From Methylobacterium sp. Leaf123 (GTDB lineage: Bacteria; Pseudomonadota; Alphaproteobacteria; Rhizobiales; Beijerinckiaceae), in contig NZ_LMNS01000038.1 in assembly GCF_001423405.1 (NCBI RefSeq), positions 428,752 through 492,751 of the forward strand: a stretch of DNA of 64,000 nucleotides. The letters run 5' to 3'. The first letter of the stretch is position 1. Each line of letters begins with the position of its first letter. The notes below the pieces were generated by a model. That model searched no databases. It saw nothing but the letters and a program-made list of their open reading frames with translations, and was not told the DNA's origin. A program made the translations under genes and the position numbers. Positions 35,850 to 43,480 of the stretch are shown here, in pieces.

Positions 35850-36036
35850 GCCCGCCGCCATCACCCAAGCCGATGTCGCCCGAGCGATCCGCGCCGTCCA
35901 AGCCGCCGGCCTGCCGGTGCTGCGCGTCGTGGTGCGGCCTGACGGCGTGGCGGTCGAGACGACCGAGCGACCGCGTGACGTCACCGACGCCCTCTACGAA
36001 CCGCTTGCCGAGGACCGCCCGCCGGTGATCCTATGA
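35839..36036 (+). CDS. Small hypothetical protein preceding the integrase
   Basis: The 65 residues (ITQADVARAIRAVQAAGLPV, then VVVRPDGVAVETTERP) have an alpha-beta pattern with a helix and a two-stranded sheet. Short proteins of this type are frequently encoded directly before tyrosine integrases in this group of bacteria and could be excisionase-like or DNA-binding accessory factors. It overlaps the integrase start by four bases. Confidence 0.6.
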   Translation: MPRRPAAITQADVARAIRAVQAAGLPVLRVVVRPDGVAVETTERPRDVTDALYEPLAEDRPPVIL

Positions 36037-37169
36037 CCGACGCCATGCCTCGCCCACGCCCGCCGCATCTCGTCCGTGAGACCACCCGCCACGGAACGGT
36101 GGTGTGGTACGTGAGGGTGGGGCAGGGGCCTCGAACCCGGATGCGGGAGCCCTTCGGCACGGAAGGGTTCTGGCGCGACTATCGCCTCGCGGTGGAGGGC
36201 AAGCCGCTGCCGGCGAAGACCGGTCCGGCGCCGGGCACGCTGTCATGGCTGATCGCGCGCCACATGGCCTCCGCCGAATGGGCGGATCTCAGCCCGGCCA
36301 CCCGGAAGCAGCGCAGCGGCTTCTACAAGGCGGCGGAAGAGACGGCCGGCGCGGTCCCCGTCTCGCAGATCGATCGCCGCGCCATCCTGAACGGACGCGA
36401 CCGGCGGCGGGATCGCCCCTTCGCGGCCAACAATTTCCTCAAGTCCATGCGCGCTCTGTTCAAGTGGGCGCTCGCGGCCGACTACGTGAAGGCGGACCCG
36501 ACGCACGGCATCAAGCTCCTGTCGTCCGGGGTCGATGACGGCGGCTTTCATGCCTGGACGGAGGAAGAGGTCGAGCGATTCGAGGCACACTGGCCGCTCG
36601 GCTCACGCGAACGCCTCGCCTTCGACCTCCTGCTCTACACCGGCCTGCGCCGTGGCGATGTCGTCCGCCTGGGGCGCCCGCATGTCCGCGACGGCGAGTT
36701 CACGATCCGCACCGAGAAGACGGGCATGGTCGTGGTCGCGCCGATCCTGCCGGCGCTCGCCGCCTCGATCGCCGCCAGCCCAACGGGCGAGCTGACGTTC
36801 CTGGCCACCGAGAGGGGGCGTCCGTTCGTCAAGGAGTCGTTCGGGAACTGGTTCGGCAAGGCCTGCCGCGAGGCGGGATGCCCCGGCTCGGCGCATGGCC
36901 TGCGCAAGGCTGGAGCGCGGCGCGCAGCGGAGGAGGGCGCCACCGAGGCGCAGCTCAACGCGCTGTTCGGATGGGCTGATGGAAGCCGGGAGAGCGCGGT
37001 CTACACGCGGACCGCTAACCGCGCGAAACTGGCCCGCGAAGCCCGCAGAAATCCCGCACCCGTCGTTTCGGTACGGGATCGGACGCGAAAAGCTTCTATA
37101 TCTCAGACAGTTGCTAAGTCTGTGGTGGGCCCGGCAGGACAGGAACCTACCCGAAAAATTATAATGTAA
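36033..37169 (+). CDS. Tyrosine-recombinase integrase
   Basis: The 378 residues include an N-terminal arm-binding part, a core-binding domain (LSWLIARHMASAEWADLSPA to NFLKSMRALFKWALAADYV) and a catalytic domain. The catalytic residues visible are Arg in LLYTGLRRGDVVRLG, HxxR in AHGLRKAGARR and Tyr in SAVYTRTANRAKLARE. The C-terminal end (VVGPAGQEPTRKIIM) is encoded by the attachment-site tRNA fragment, which is usual for tRNA-targeting integrases. It should catalyse integration and excision at the flanking repeats. Confidence 0.9.
   Translation: MTDAMPRPRPPHLVRETTRHGTVVWYVRVGQGPRTRMREPFGTEGFWRDYRLAVEGKPLPAKTGPAPGTLSWLIARHMASAEWADLSPATRKQRSGFYKAAEETAGAVPVSQIDRRAILNGRDRRRDRPFAANNFLKSMRALFKWALAADYVKADPTHGIKLLSSGVDDGGFHAWTEEEVERFEAHWPLGSRERLAFDLLLYTGLRRGDVVRLGRPHVRDGEFTIRTEKTGMVVVAPILPALAASIAASPTGELTFLATERGRPFVKESFGNWFGKACREAGCPGSAHGLRKAGARRAAEEGATEAQLNALFGWADGSRESAVYTRTANRAKLAREARRNPAPVVSVRDRTRKASISQTVAKSVVGPAGQEPTRKIIM
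37123..37153 (-). repeat. Right attachment repeat (attR) within a tRNA 3'-end fragment
   Basis: The first 15 bases repeat attL exactly. Read on the minus strand, the segment is a T-arm with paired stem GTAGG/CCTGC and loop TTCCTGT, followed by CGGGCCC, A and CCA. This is the 3' third of a tRNA gene. The rest of a tRNA, in particular a matching GGGCCCG 5' end, is not seen within the next 100 bases, so no functional tRNA is restored here. Confidence 0.65.
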
Positions 37170-37350
37170 AACAACGCTTTAGCGACGCTGCGACAGGTCT
37201 TTGTGTAGCAGCCGCGTGGCGCACTGTGAAGCCGTAACAAGGCCGGTGAAACACTTTGCACCGGCGACCACCCTTCGAGCTGTGAGAGATTTTTCGCCTA
37301 CATATGCAACTTCAGGCTCTCGGCGTTCCCAGCGAAGGTCGTGCTCCCGT

Positions 37351-37563
37351 CTATGGGTGCGAGTCCTGACGGTCCGGCACGGCGTAGATGCGCGCGAATC
37401 GCTCGCGGCGGCCTTCACGCTCTCCGCGCACGAAGAGCAGGATCTGGTCGCCGCGCGCCGAGAAGGTGGTCTTCGCGTCCGGGGCCTCGCCGCTGGGCTT
37501 GGCGACGGCCGGGGCGGTGCGGACGGTCAGGACGGCGGCTGCGAGTGTGCGGGTGCTGATCAT
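37351..37563 (-). CDS. Small, possibly exported hypothetical protein
   Basis: The 70-residue frame begins with a signal-peptide-like stretch (MISTRTLAAAVLTVRTAPAV) followed by a beta-type segment (KTTFSARGDQILLFVRGERE). GGGAG lies eight bases before the ATG. The leader is weak because of an arginine in its core, so export is uncertain. No family can be named. It lies just outside the right prophage repeat. Confidence 0.4.
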   Translation of the reverse strand: MISTRTLAAAVLTVRTAPAVAKPSGEAPDAKTTFSARGDQILLFVRGEREGRRERFARIYAVPDRQDSHP

Positions 37564-37619
37564 AATTGGTCTCCCAGGGGGTGGCGGTAGAGGCCGATCA
37601 CCGGTCGCTCGGCAGGCGC

Positions 37620-37760
37620 CAGGGCTCGCCCGGATTGCGGTTTGGCCGCCACCCGGCCTTCCCGCTCGAAGCTCTCCTGCCAGAGCATGGCGCTGGCGGG
37701 ACTGACCCCAAACCGCTCGGCCGCCTGACGGCAAGAGGCGCCCTCGGCCACAGTCCACTG
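37620..37760 (-). pseudogene. Fragment of an IS630-family transposase helix-turn-helix
   Basis: The frame VAEGASCRQAAERFGVSPAS, continuing to REGRVAAKPQSG, is the N-terminal DNA-binding region of an IS630-type transposase. It is cut on both sides and lacks the DDE catalytic domain. The surrounding 37564-38070 has no intact gene. Confidence 0.6.
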
Positions 37761-38074
37761 CTCCTACGGGCGCCGGGCGAAACCGTCCCATCGACGGAAA
37801 ACGACTGGCCGGGCACCGTGCGCCGCCGGCCCCTACCACAGACGGCTGTGCGGAGCGTCGCCACGCTCTCTCGCCCAGCGTCCGATCGGGCAAGGCGTCG
37901 GCGTGGTCGTGACGGCAGTGGACAATCCTGAAGTTGCGCTTCAGTCAAACGACTTTATCGGCTTCGATCGCTCGCCGCAAAGGCCGGCACCGGCTATCTC
38001 GATTCCCACCGTCGCAACGTGCGGTGTCGGGGCAGCGGCATCGACCCGTTTTTCATGCATCGAACCGTGGCAGT

Positions 38075-39292
38075 ATGACGAGAGGCAGATCGAAGGTTCG
38101 TTTCATGGGACGCGGTCGACGCGGGGGCGACGTGGGTAACGTGCCGAAGCGCCTTTCCGAGTGGACCGCCGCTCGCCGTGCCGCCCGGATCGCGGCCGCC
38201 GGCCAACACGCGGCGCGGGTGAGCGGCGGGGCTGGGGGTGAGGCATCGCGGCGCTTCGCTATCGTCGCTGTCGACCTGTTCTGCGGCGCCGGGGGGCTGA
38301 CCCACGGCCTGAAGAAGGCGGGCATCGACGTCCGGCTCGGCGTAGACCTCGACGCACGCTGCACGTACGCGTTCGAGCACAACAACGGCACGGAGTTCAA
38401 AGCCGTCTCGGTCTCGGACCTGACTGGGGACGACCTAATGGTGGCCTTCGGCCGGAAAGGCTTCAAGCTGCTGGCGGGCTGCGCACCATGCCAACCCTTC
38501 TCGACTTACAGCCAGGCCCGTAAGGCGTCCGAGGACGAGCGATGGAACTTGCTGGGCGAGTTCGGACGGCTCGTCCGCGAGGTCGAGCCGGACTTCGTGA
38601 CGATGGAGAACGTGCCGAAGCTAGTGCGCGAAACGGTGTTCGACGACTTCGTGTCGCTGCTGAGGAACACGGGGTACGAGGTCTGGTTCGACGTCATCGA
38701 ATGCGTAGACTACGGCATTCCCCAATCCCGCAGGCGGTTGGTCCTGCTTGCCTCGAAGCACGGGCCCGTCGCGTTGGTCCCCGAGCTCCCGGGAGGTTAC
38801 CGCACCGTGCACGAAGCCATCGGCGACATGGCGCGGCTCAACGCCGGCGGCCGGGACCAGGACGACCGCTTCCACCTCGCCGCGAGGCTGTCCCCCAAGA
38901 ACCTCGCGCGCATCAAGGCTTCCGTCCCGGGCGGCACGTGGCGCGATTGGCCCGCGGAGCTCGTCGCAGACTGCCACAACAAGGCGACCGGAAGGACCTA
39001 TCCCGGCGTCTACGGGCGGATGACCTGGGAGGATCCCTCCCCCACGATCACGACGCAACACTTCGGCTTCGGGAGCGGGAGGTTTGGCCATCCGGAGCAG
39101 GATCGGGGCATCTCGCTCCGTGAGGGCGCGATCCTCCAGAGCTTCCCCCCGGACTATGAATTCCTGCCTCCAGATGCCCCCGTCGAGATGTCCGTCGTCG
39201 GGCGCATGATCGGGAACGCTGTGCCGGTCCGCCTCGGCGAAGCCATCGGCGTCAGCCTGGTCCGGCACGCAGCCACCATCCCGGCAACATGA
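38075..39292 (+). CDS. DNA (cytosine-5)-methyltransferase
   Basis: From ATG 38075 the protein is 405 residues. It has motif I VDLFCGAGGLTHGL, motif IV with the catalytic Cys in LLAGCAPCQPFSTY, motif VI TMENVPKLV, motif VIII QSRRRLVLLAS, and motifs IX and X (PSPTITTQHF, GRMIGNAVPVRLGEAI). The variable target-recognition part lies between VIII and IX. It methylates cytosine in an unknown duplex motif. An upstream ATG (37934) or downstream ATGs near 38105 are also possible. The partner nuclease is probably the degraded gene that follows, and vsr lies beyond. Confidence 0.9.
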   Translation: MTRGRSKVRFMGRGRRGGDVGNVPKRLSEWTAARRAARIAAAGQHAARVSGGAGGEASRRFAIVAVDLFCGAGGLTHGLKKAGIDVRLGVDLDARCTYAFEHNNGTEFKAVSVSDLTGDDLMVAFGRKGFKLLAGCAPCQPFSTYSQARKASEDERWNLLGEFGRLVREVEPDFVTMENVPKLVRETVFDDFVSLLRNTGYEVWFDVIECVDYGIPQSRRRLVLLASKHGPVALVPELPGGYRTVHEAIGDMARLNAGGRDQDDRFHLAARLSPKNLARIKASVPGGTWRDWPAELVADCHNKATGRTYPGVYGRMTWEDPSPTITTQHFGFGSGRFGHPEQDRGISLREGAILQSFPPDYEFLPPDAPVEMSVVGRMIGNAVPVRLGEAIGVSLVRHAATIPAT

Positions 39293-40007
39293 CTCCACCC
39301 CGCAGGTCCCCTTACTGGGAATGGGAACTGGCGCTCACTCGGCAATAACTCGGGACCGACGGTCCGGAAGGTTCCTCGCCGCTGGAGTTCATCGACGCCT
39401 AGCCAAGACGGTTCGCCCAGGCGATCGGCTTGCCACCCGACGAGGAGGATCTCGCAAGGAGGCAGTTCGTCTCGATCTTTCAGCGGCAAGGGATCGTCGA
39501 GGCGTTCTCCGAGCCTCCTCGTCGATAGCGGTTGGATTGAGGAGAGGGTCTAGCCGATCTGGCGCGCCCGCAAGTGGTTCCTGCCCCCCCGCGCATCGTT
39601 GCCTTCGACGACGGGAAGACGGTCGTGTTGGAGGGGGCCGCCGGCGAAAGCACGCGGAACCGCTTCGTCGAGACGGCTCGATCCATGGCCGGGAATGCGG
39701 TGGTCCGCACCGCGGAGCGAGGTTGGTGCGTACCGCATTGAAGTCGTCTAGCCGATTCCATGTCGAGTTTGGGAGCATGCAGTTGCCGGGCATCGCCGAG
39801 CGAACGCCGGCGGGAGTGCTGTGACACTACCAGATGGTGCCCCCCCTTTGGAGCATCGCGTCCGAGGACAGGGTACACGGCCCGCTCGCGGAGGCGGTGG
39901 CCGAGGTGCCGGGCGAGATCTATTTCGTAGACACTTTCGATGCGAGCCGGCGTCCCGTGCAGGCGCTCGACGCGGCCCGTGACTACCACCTGCTCCAAAG
40001 GGGCTGA
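39293..40007 (+). pseudogene. Degraded gene between methyltransferase and vsr, possibly a restriction endonuclease
   Basis: No single frame is open, but three coding-like fragments follow one another on the plus strand: RRFAQAIGLPPDEEDLARRQ (about 39405-39520), RIVAFDDGKTVVLEGAAGES (about 39590-39735) and MVPPLWSIASEDRVHGPLAE to RDYHLLQRG (39834-40007). They are separated by frameshifts and stops. The location between a C5 methyltransferase and Vsr is where a cognate restriction enzyme is usually encoded. None of the fragments shows a motif that proves this. Confidence 0.5.
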
Positions 40008-40022
40008 ACGGGACGGTCCTGG

Positions 40023-40493
40023 ATGGATCACGTGCACGCCACGAAGCGCTCCGAGATGATGCGGAGCGTCGGGCAGAAGAACACAAAGCCGGAAGTCCTT
40101 CTGCGGTCGGCGTTACATTTAAGGGGATTGCGTTTCAGACTGCACCGTAAGGACCTGAAAGGCCGACCGGACATCGTCTTCCCGAAGTACCGGACGTGCA
40201 TGTTCGTGCACGGCTGCTTCTGGCATCGCCACGGCTGTTCCAGGAGCACCACACCGAAGTCGAACTCCAGCTTCTGGCACGACAAGTTCAGAGCCAATGT
40301 CGCCAGGGACAGGAGGGCGGTCGACGAATTGCTGGCGGCTGGCTGGCGGGTGCTGACTGTCTGGGAATGCGGGATCCTCGGGAAAGGACGAGCCGAGGAA
40401 GCGGCAGCCTTCGTTCGGGAATGGCTGAAGACCGACAAGCGAGAGGGGGAATACCCCTTCCCGCAAGCTTCCATTCGATCCTCCACCATGTGA
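40023..40493 (+). CDS. vsr: Very short patch repair endonuclease (Vsr)
   Basis: The 156 residues contain SVGQKNTKPEVLLRSALHLR, the catalytic KGRPDIVFPKYR and the zinc motif FVHGCFWHRHGC, then GWRVLTVWECGI. All are diagnostic of Vsr. It nicks beside T in T:G mismatches that arise by deamination of 5-methylcytosine, and is normally co-encoded with C5 methyltransferases, as here. It appears complete. Confidence 0.92.
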   Translation: MDHVHATKRSEMMRSVGQKNTKPEVLLRSALHLRGLRFRLHRKDLKGRPDIVFPKYRTCMFVHGCFWHRHGCSRSTTPKSNSSFWHDKFRANVARDRRAVDELLAAGWRVLTVWECGILGKGRAEEAAAFVREWLKTDKREGEYPFPQASIRSSTM

Positions 40494-40514
40494 CCGAGTC
40501 GAAAAAACGGCCCA

Positions 40515-40793
40515 ATGAACAGGAAAAGCATGAAAACGCATGAGTGTTACAGCACATTTAACCGAAAAGGTGAGATATATCACCCACATCGGTACAATGA
40601 CGGTAAGTTCAGGGCAATTCGTTACGTGTCGGGAAACCCTCAATGGAAGGCGGCGGACAAGGTCTTCTCATTCACGGATACGGGGCTGCCCGCCATAATG
40701 GCGGACCCTGAATTGTACGTCCGGATGTCACCCGCTCATGATCCGCGCAGTCCAGCGCTTTTCAGGACGGTGAACATCACGAAGCCGCCGTGA
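40515..40793 (+). CDS. Hypothetical protein
   Basis: A 92-residue frame with lower GC than its neighbours. It contains ECYSTFNRKGEIYHPHRYND and FRAIRYVSGNPQWKAADKVF. Aromatic and histidine residues are frequent, but no metal-binding spacing is clear. It starts 22 bases after vsr. It could be a small accessory gene of the restriction cluster or imported DNA. No family is recognised. Confidence 0.45.
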   Translation: MNRKSMKTHECYSTFNRKGEIYHPHRYNDGKFRAIRYVSGNPQWKAADKVFSFTDTGLPAIMADPELYVRMSPAHDPRSPALFRTVNITKPP

Positions 40794-41001
40794 CAAGTTC
40801 CAACGGTGCGTTCGCGGGCGAACCGTTCGCGCCACTCACGACCATATGCTTGCCGGTGCTCAACTCTGCCGCGATGGCGGTGTTGCTTTGCTTGTTGGCG
40901 GCCAACAGCACGATCCTGGCACGCAGGGCGAGCCCCCTCAGCTGTTTTGCTGCGGCGAGCCTAGCTCTCAAGCTCGGCTCGTTCCTCGGCGCTGAGCTCA
41001 A
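40777..41001 (-). pseudogene. Second IS630-type transposase fragment
   Basis: RARLAAAKQLRGLALRARIV followed by LLAANKQSNTAIAAEL is the leading helix-turn-helix of an IS630/IS1595-like transposase. The sequence then departs from the family and stops after 74 codons, with no catalytic domain. It overlaps the end of the small plus-strand gene by 17 bases. Confidence 0.55.
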
Positions 41002-41064
41002 GGCTGGTGGGCACGCGGTAGGGCATCAGCACCTTCCTGCAGCCTCACCACTTTGCCACAAACT

Positions 41065-41814
41065 TCAGGCGCAGGACCCTAGGGCGCCGATCACTGCGTC
41101 TCTGGCGGCTTGTCCTTTTCGGCCCGCTGTGTTGTCCGCGAGCTCCGTCCAGTCGCGCATATGGTTGAAGCCCTGCCCGCCGAAATGAACAATGTGGACC
41201 CAGGTCACCCGGCCGTCGCCGTAGGCCACTTCGTTGATCTTGCGGGTCCCAGGATGAAGCCTCGTGATCCGAGCGCGGCAGTTCTCCACGTAGGTATCGT
41301 CATTCGAGAGCATGATGACGATCTGGAGCCGGGCCGGTAGCCGCGAGAGATAGAGGTCGGTGCAGCGGTCTCGCCACTCCTCGTAGCTTCGAGCAGTCGC
41401 CGAAGCTGATATGACGGTACCTGACTTCTTGCCGTCCTTAGCCAGAGAGCAACGGACAACGGAGCCAAAAGCCCAATCCGGCTCGTCAACCTTGATGTGA
41501 TTGTCCACGGTGTCACCCTCCTCCAGAAGGGTGAGCATTCTCAGACCGGCTGCGAGGCGAGGTCGGAAGCCGTCAAAGGGTATCGCGTCGTGATCCTTCG
41601 CCAGGATGTTCCGCGACTGCCTTTCGCCCTTTGAGAACCCGAGCACGAGGAAACGAGGGTTCCGAGCGCCCCAGGCGCACGGGTTGTTTTCCAGGCTCCA
41701 ACCGTCCTCGGACAGTATCCTTGTCTCCCCCCAATTTGCCCTCTGAGGAAAGCAGGCCGTGCAAGTCATCCGGTCGTGCGGAGGCAGTAGGAGCTCTGGC
41801 GTCATTCGCTGCAT
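41065..41814 (-). CDS. Hypothetical protein, weakly uracil-DNA-glycosylase-like
   Basis: From ATG 41814 the product has 249 residues. A cysteine pair (MTCTACFPQ) is near the start, followed by ARNPRFLVLGFSKGERQSRN, WAFGSVVRCSLAKDGKK and, later, QIVIMLSNDDTYVENC. The order 'beta strand LVLGFSKG, then FGSVVRC, then a strand with S/N-x-DT' recalls the core of uracil-DNA-glycosylase-fold proteins, but the key catalytic motifs are not plain. The frame continues upstream to a GTG at 41895 that is itself part of a GTGCAAC repeat half. An IS insertion ends 29 bases before it. Confidence 0.55.
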   Translation of the reverse strand: MQRMTPELLLPPHDRMTCTACFPQRANWGETRILSEDGWSLENNPCAWGARNPRFLVLGFSKGERQSRNILAKDHDAIPFDGFRPRLAAGLRMLTLLEEGDTVDNHIKVDEPDWAFGSVVRCSLAKDGKKSGTVISASATARSYEEWRDRCTDLYLSRLPARLQIVIMLSNDDTYVENCRARITRLHPGTRKINEVAYGDGRVTWVHIVHFGGQGFNHMRDWTELADNTAGRKGQAARDAVIGALGSCA

Positions 41815-41957
41815 CGCTGGTGAGAGGGGAGTCTCTCTTGCCGGTCGAACCTTAACGTCACGCCTGTCCGACTTTGAACCTGATATTTGTTGCACGCGAC
41901 GTTAACCTGCGCGTCATCGTCCGTGATCGGCCCCCACGCGGTGGTCCAAGTTCTAAG

Positions 41958-42827
41958 TTAGTGGAGGGTCGGCCTTTGCTCCACGGGTCGCTTGGCCGGC
42001 GGAGCCGACCGGGTGAGCGCAGCCGGCCAAGCGGTGAAGGCCGGCACGAACACCTCCGGGGCCGGTGGTCGGTAGCCGAGCGAGGCGTGCGGGCGCACGC
42101 TGTTGTAGTGTAGACGCCAACTCTCGATCACGATCTGCGCCTCCTTGAGCGTGTAGAAGATCTCACCGTTCAAAAGCTCGTCCCGTAGTCGTGCGTTGAA
42201 GCTCTCGACGTAACCGTTCTCCCATGGCGAGCCGGGTGCGATGTAGGCTGTTCTGGCGCCGACACCGGTGATCCAGGCCTGCACGGACTTGGCGATGAAC
42301 TCCGGACCGTTGTCCGAGCGGATATGGCCGGGCACGCCGCGCAGGATGAACAGGTCGGACAGCACGTCGATCACGTCCGCCGCCTTCAGCTTGCGTGCGA
42401 CGCGGATCGCCAGGCACTCCCGCGTGAACTCATCGACCACGTTCAGCATCCGGAACTTGCGGCCCTCGTGCGTGCGGGCTTCGACAAAGTCGTAGGACCA
42501 GACGTGATCGCGACGCTCCGCCCGCAATCGCAGGCAGGAACCATCCCCGTCCCAGATGCGGCCGCGCTTGGGCTGCCGAGACGGGACCTTCAGCCCCTCG
42601 CGCCGCCAGATCCGTTCGACCCGCTTGTCGTTGACGAACCAGCCCGCCGCCTTCAGCAATGCACCGATCTTCCGGTAGCCGTAGCGCCCGTACTGGCGAG
42701 CCAGTTCCACGAGGTCGGCTGTCAGCGCGGCCTCATCCTCTCTTCCCCGCGGCACCTTGCGCTGCGTCGAGCGATGCTGCCCGAGCGCCCGACAGGCGCG
42801 GCGCTCGGAGACGTCTAGGACGTTCAT
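41958..42827 (-). CDS. IS3-family transposase OrfB (DDE integrase domain)
   Basis: The 289 residues have the N-terminal HTH_21 segment (RQYGRYGYRKIGALLKAAGW) and an rve integrase core with the catalytic acids in SYDFVEARTHEG, HIRSDNGPEFIAKSVQ and PWENGYVESFNARLRDELL. OrfB is made as an OrfAB fusion by -1 slippage on GGGAAAC (42869-42875) directly before the OrfA stop. The -1 frame reads through to this protein. Confidence 0.9.
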   Translation of the reverse strand: MNVLDVSERRACRALGQHRSTQRKVPRGREDEAALTADLVELARQYGRYGYRKIGALLKAAGWFVNDKRVERIWRREGLKVPSRQPKRGRIWDGDGSCLRLRAERRDHVWSYDFVEARTHEGRKFRMLNVVDEFTRECLAIRVARKLKAADVIDVLSDLFILRGVPGHIRSDNGPEFIAKSVQAWITGVGARTAYIAPGSPWENGYVESFNARLRDELLNGEIFYTLKEAQIVIESWRLHYNSVRPHASLGYRPPAPEVFVPAFTAWPAALTRSAPPAKRPVEQRPTLH

Positions 42828-42865
42828 GACATGCGCGATGCAGGCGCGTCGGCGCGCGGGGCTGG

Positions 42866-43141
42866 TCAGTTTCCCCGAGCGGCCTCCTGCAGGATCAGCT
42901 TGTCGAGGGTGAGATCCGCAATCGCCTTGCGCAGCCGCTGGTTCTCAACCTCCAAGTCCTTCATCCGTCGAACCTGATCGCTCTTCAGGCCGCCGTACTC
43001 CTTGCGCCAGCGGTAGTAGGTCACTTCCGTCACGCCGATGGCCCGGATCGCCTCCGCCACGCTCTGGCCCTGCGAGACCAGAACATCCACCTGCCGCAGC
43101 TTGGCGACCACGTCTTCCGGCTTGTGCCGCTTCGTTCCCAT
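42866..43141 (-). CDS. IS3-family transposase OrfA
   Basis: From ATG 43141 it has 91 residues, with KHKPEDVV-type start, a helix-turn-helix (VAEAIRAIGVTEVTYYRWRK) and a leucine-zipper tail (LEVENQRLRKAIADLTLDKL). It binds the IS ends and dimerises. The last codons GGA AAC TGA contain the slippery heptamer. An ATG at 43171 would add ten residues. Confidence 0.88.
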   Translation of the reverse strand: MGTKRHKPEDVVAKLRQVDVLVSQGQSVAEAIRAIGVTEVTYYRWRKEYGGLKSDQVRRMKDLEVENQRLRKAIADLTLDKLILQEAARGN

Positions 43142-43305
43142 CTGTCCGTCCTCATCTGGCTCAAAAGCCATACCTCAGGGCGGACCACTTCAGTGGGGGC
43201 GGATCATCCGCAGCACCGACGTCTGATAACTCATGTCGGCACGCTCCTCAGCCGGCTTCGCAGGTGCAGGTGCAGCTCCATTAATGCGTCCTGCCGGCCT
43301 TCTTT

Positions 43306-43321
43306 GTGCAACTTGTTGCAC
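43306..43321. promoter_or_regulatory. Perfect 16-bp palindrome GTGCAAC-TT-GTTGCAC (copy 1)
   Basis: This perfect inverted repeat lies between the end of the reverse transcriptase gene and the IS3 insertion. If the IS is removed, it stands about 140 bases before the gene at 41065-41895, in promoter position. Three relatives occur at 44897, 45232 and 45338. Confidence 0.6.
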
Positions 43322-43480
43322 GAGAATATTGCTTGTGAAACTGCGACCCAAACCCAGTCAGCCTGACTTGGCGGAAGGTCGGTGCATCGGGCGACCGGAA
43401 GTTGGCCTATAACACAGAAGCGGAACTACGGGTTTGCGCCCATAATTGCCGTTCAACCGGACGCGATCGCAGCGATGATG

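Larger units (their letters stand above)
12690..37137. mobile_element. Defective siphovirus-type prophage, about 24.4 kb
   Basis: The element is bounded by the 15-base direct repeat and carries a tyrosine integrase at its right end. Leftward-transcribed late genes (terminase small and large, portal, protease fragment, tail terminator, tail tube, tail chaperones, tape-measure-like protein, tail spike, endolysin, holin, spanins) follow the HK97-like order. No major capsid protein, head-tail connector or tail-tip hub gene is found, and the replication helicase and antirepressor are truncated. The size is well below the 35-45 kb usual for such phages. BrnT/BrnA and a diguanylate cyclase lie inside as probable cargo. 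Confidence 0.8.
41924..43206 (-). mobile_element. Complete IS3-family insertion sequence, 1283 bp
   Basis: The left end TGATCGGCCCCCAC and the right end (minus strand) TGATCCGCCCCCAC match at 13 of 14 positions. Both are followed, after 3-4 bases, by GTGGTCC. The element is flanked by a 4-base direct repeat TCCG (41920-41923 and 43207-43210), the usual IS3-family target duplication. Intact ends and duplication indicate a recent insertion. Confidence 0.85.

Noticed and set aside
37123..37200. Complete tRNA gene at the right attachment site
   Set aside because: The 3' third is good, but no 5' acceptor strand GGGCCCG or D arm is present within tRNA distance.
39480..40037. 185-codon minus-strand frame between methyltransferase and vsr
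   Set aside because: The plus strand has better coding fragments there. The minus frame is arginine- and serine-rich without structure.
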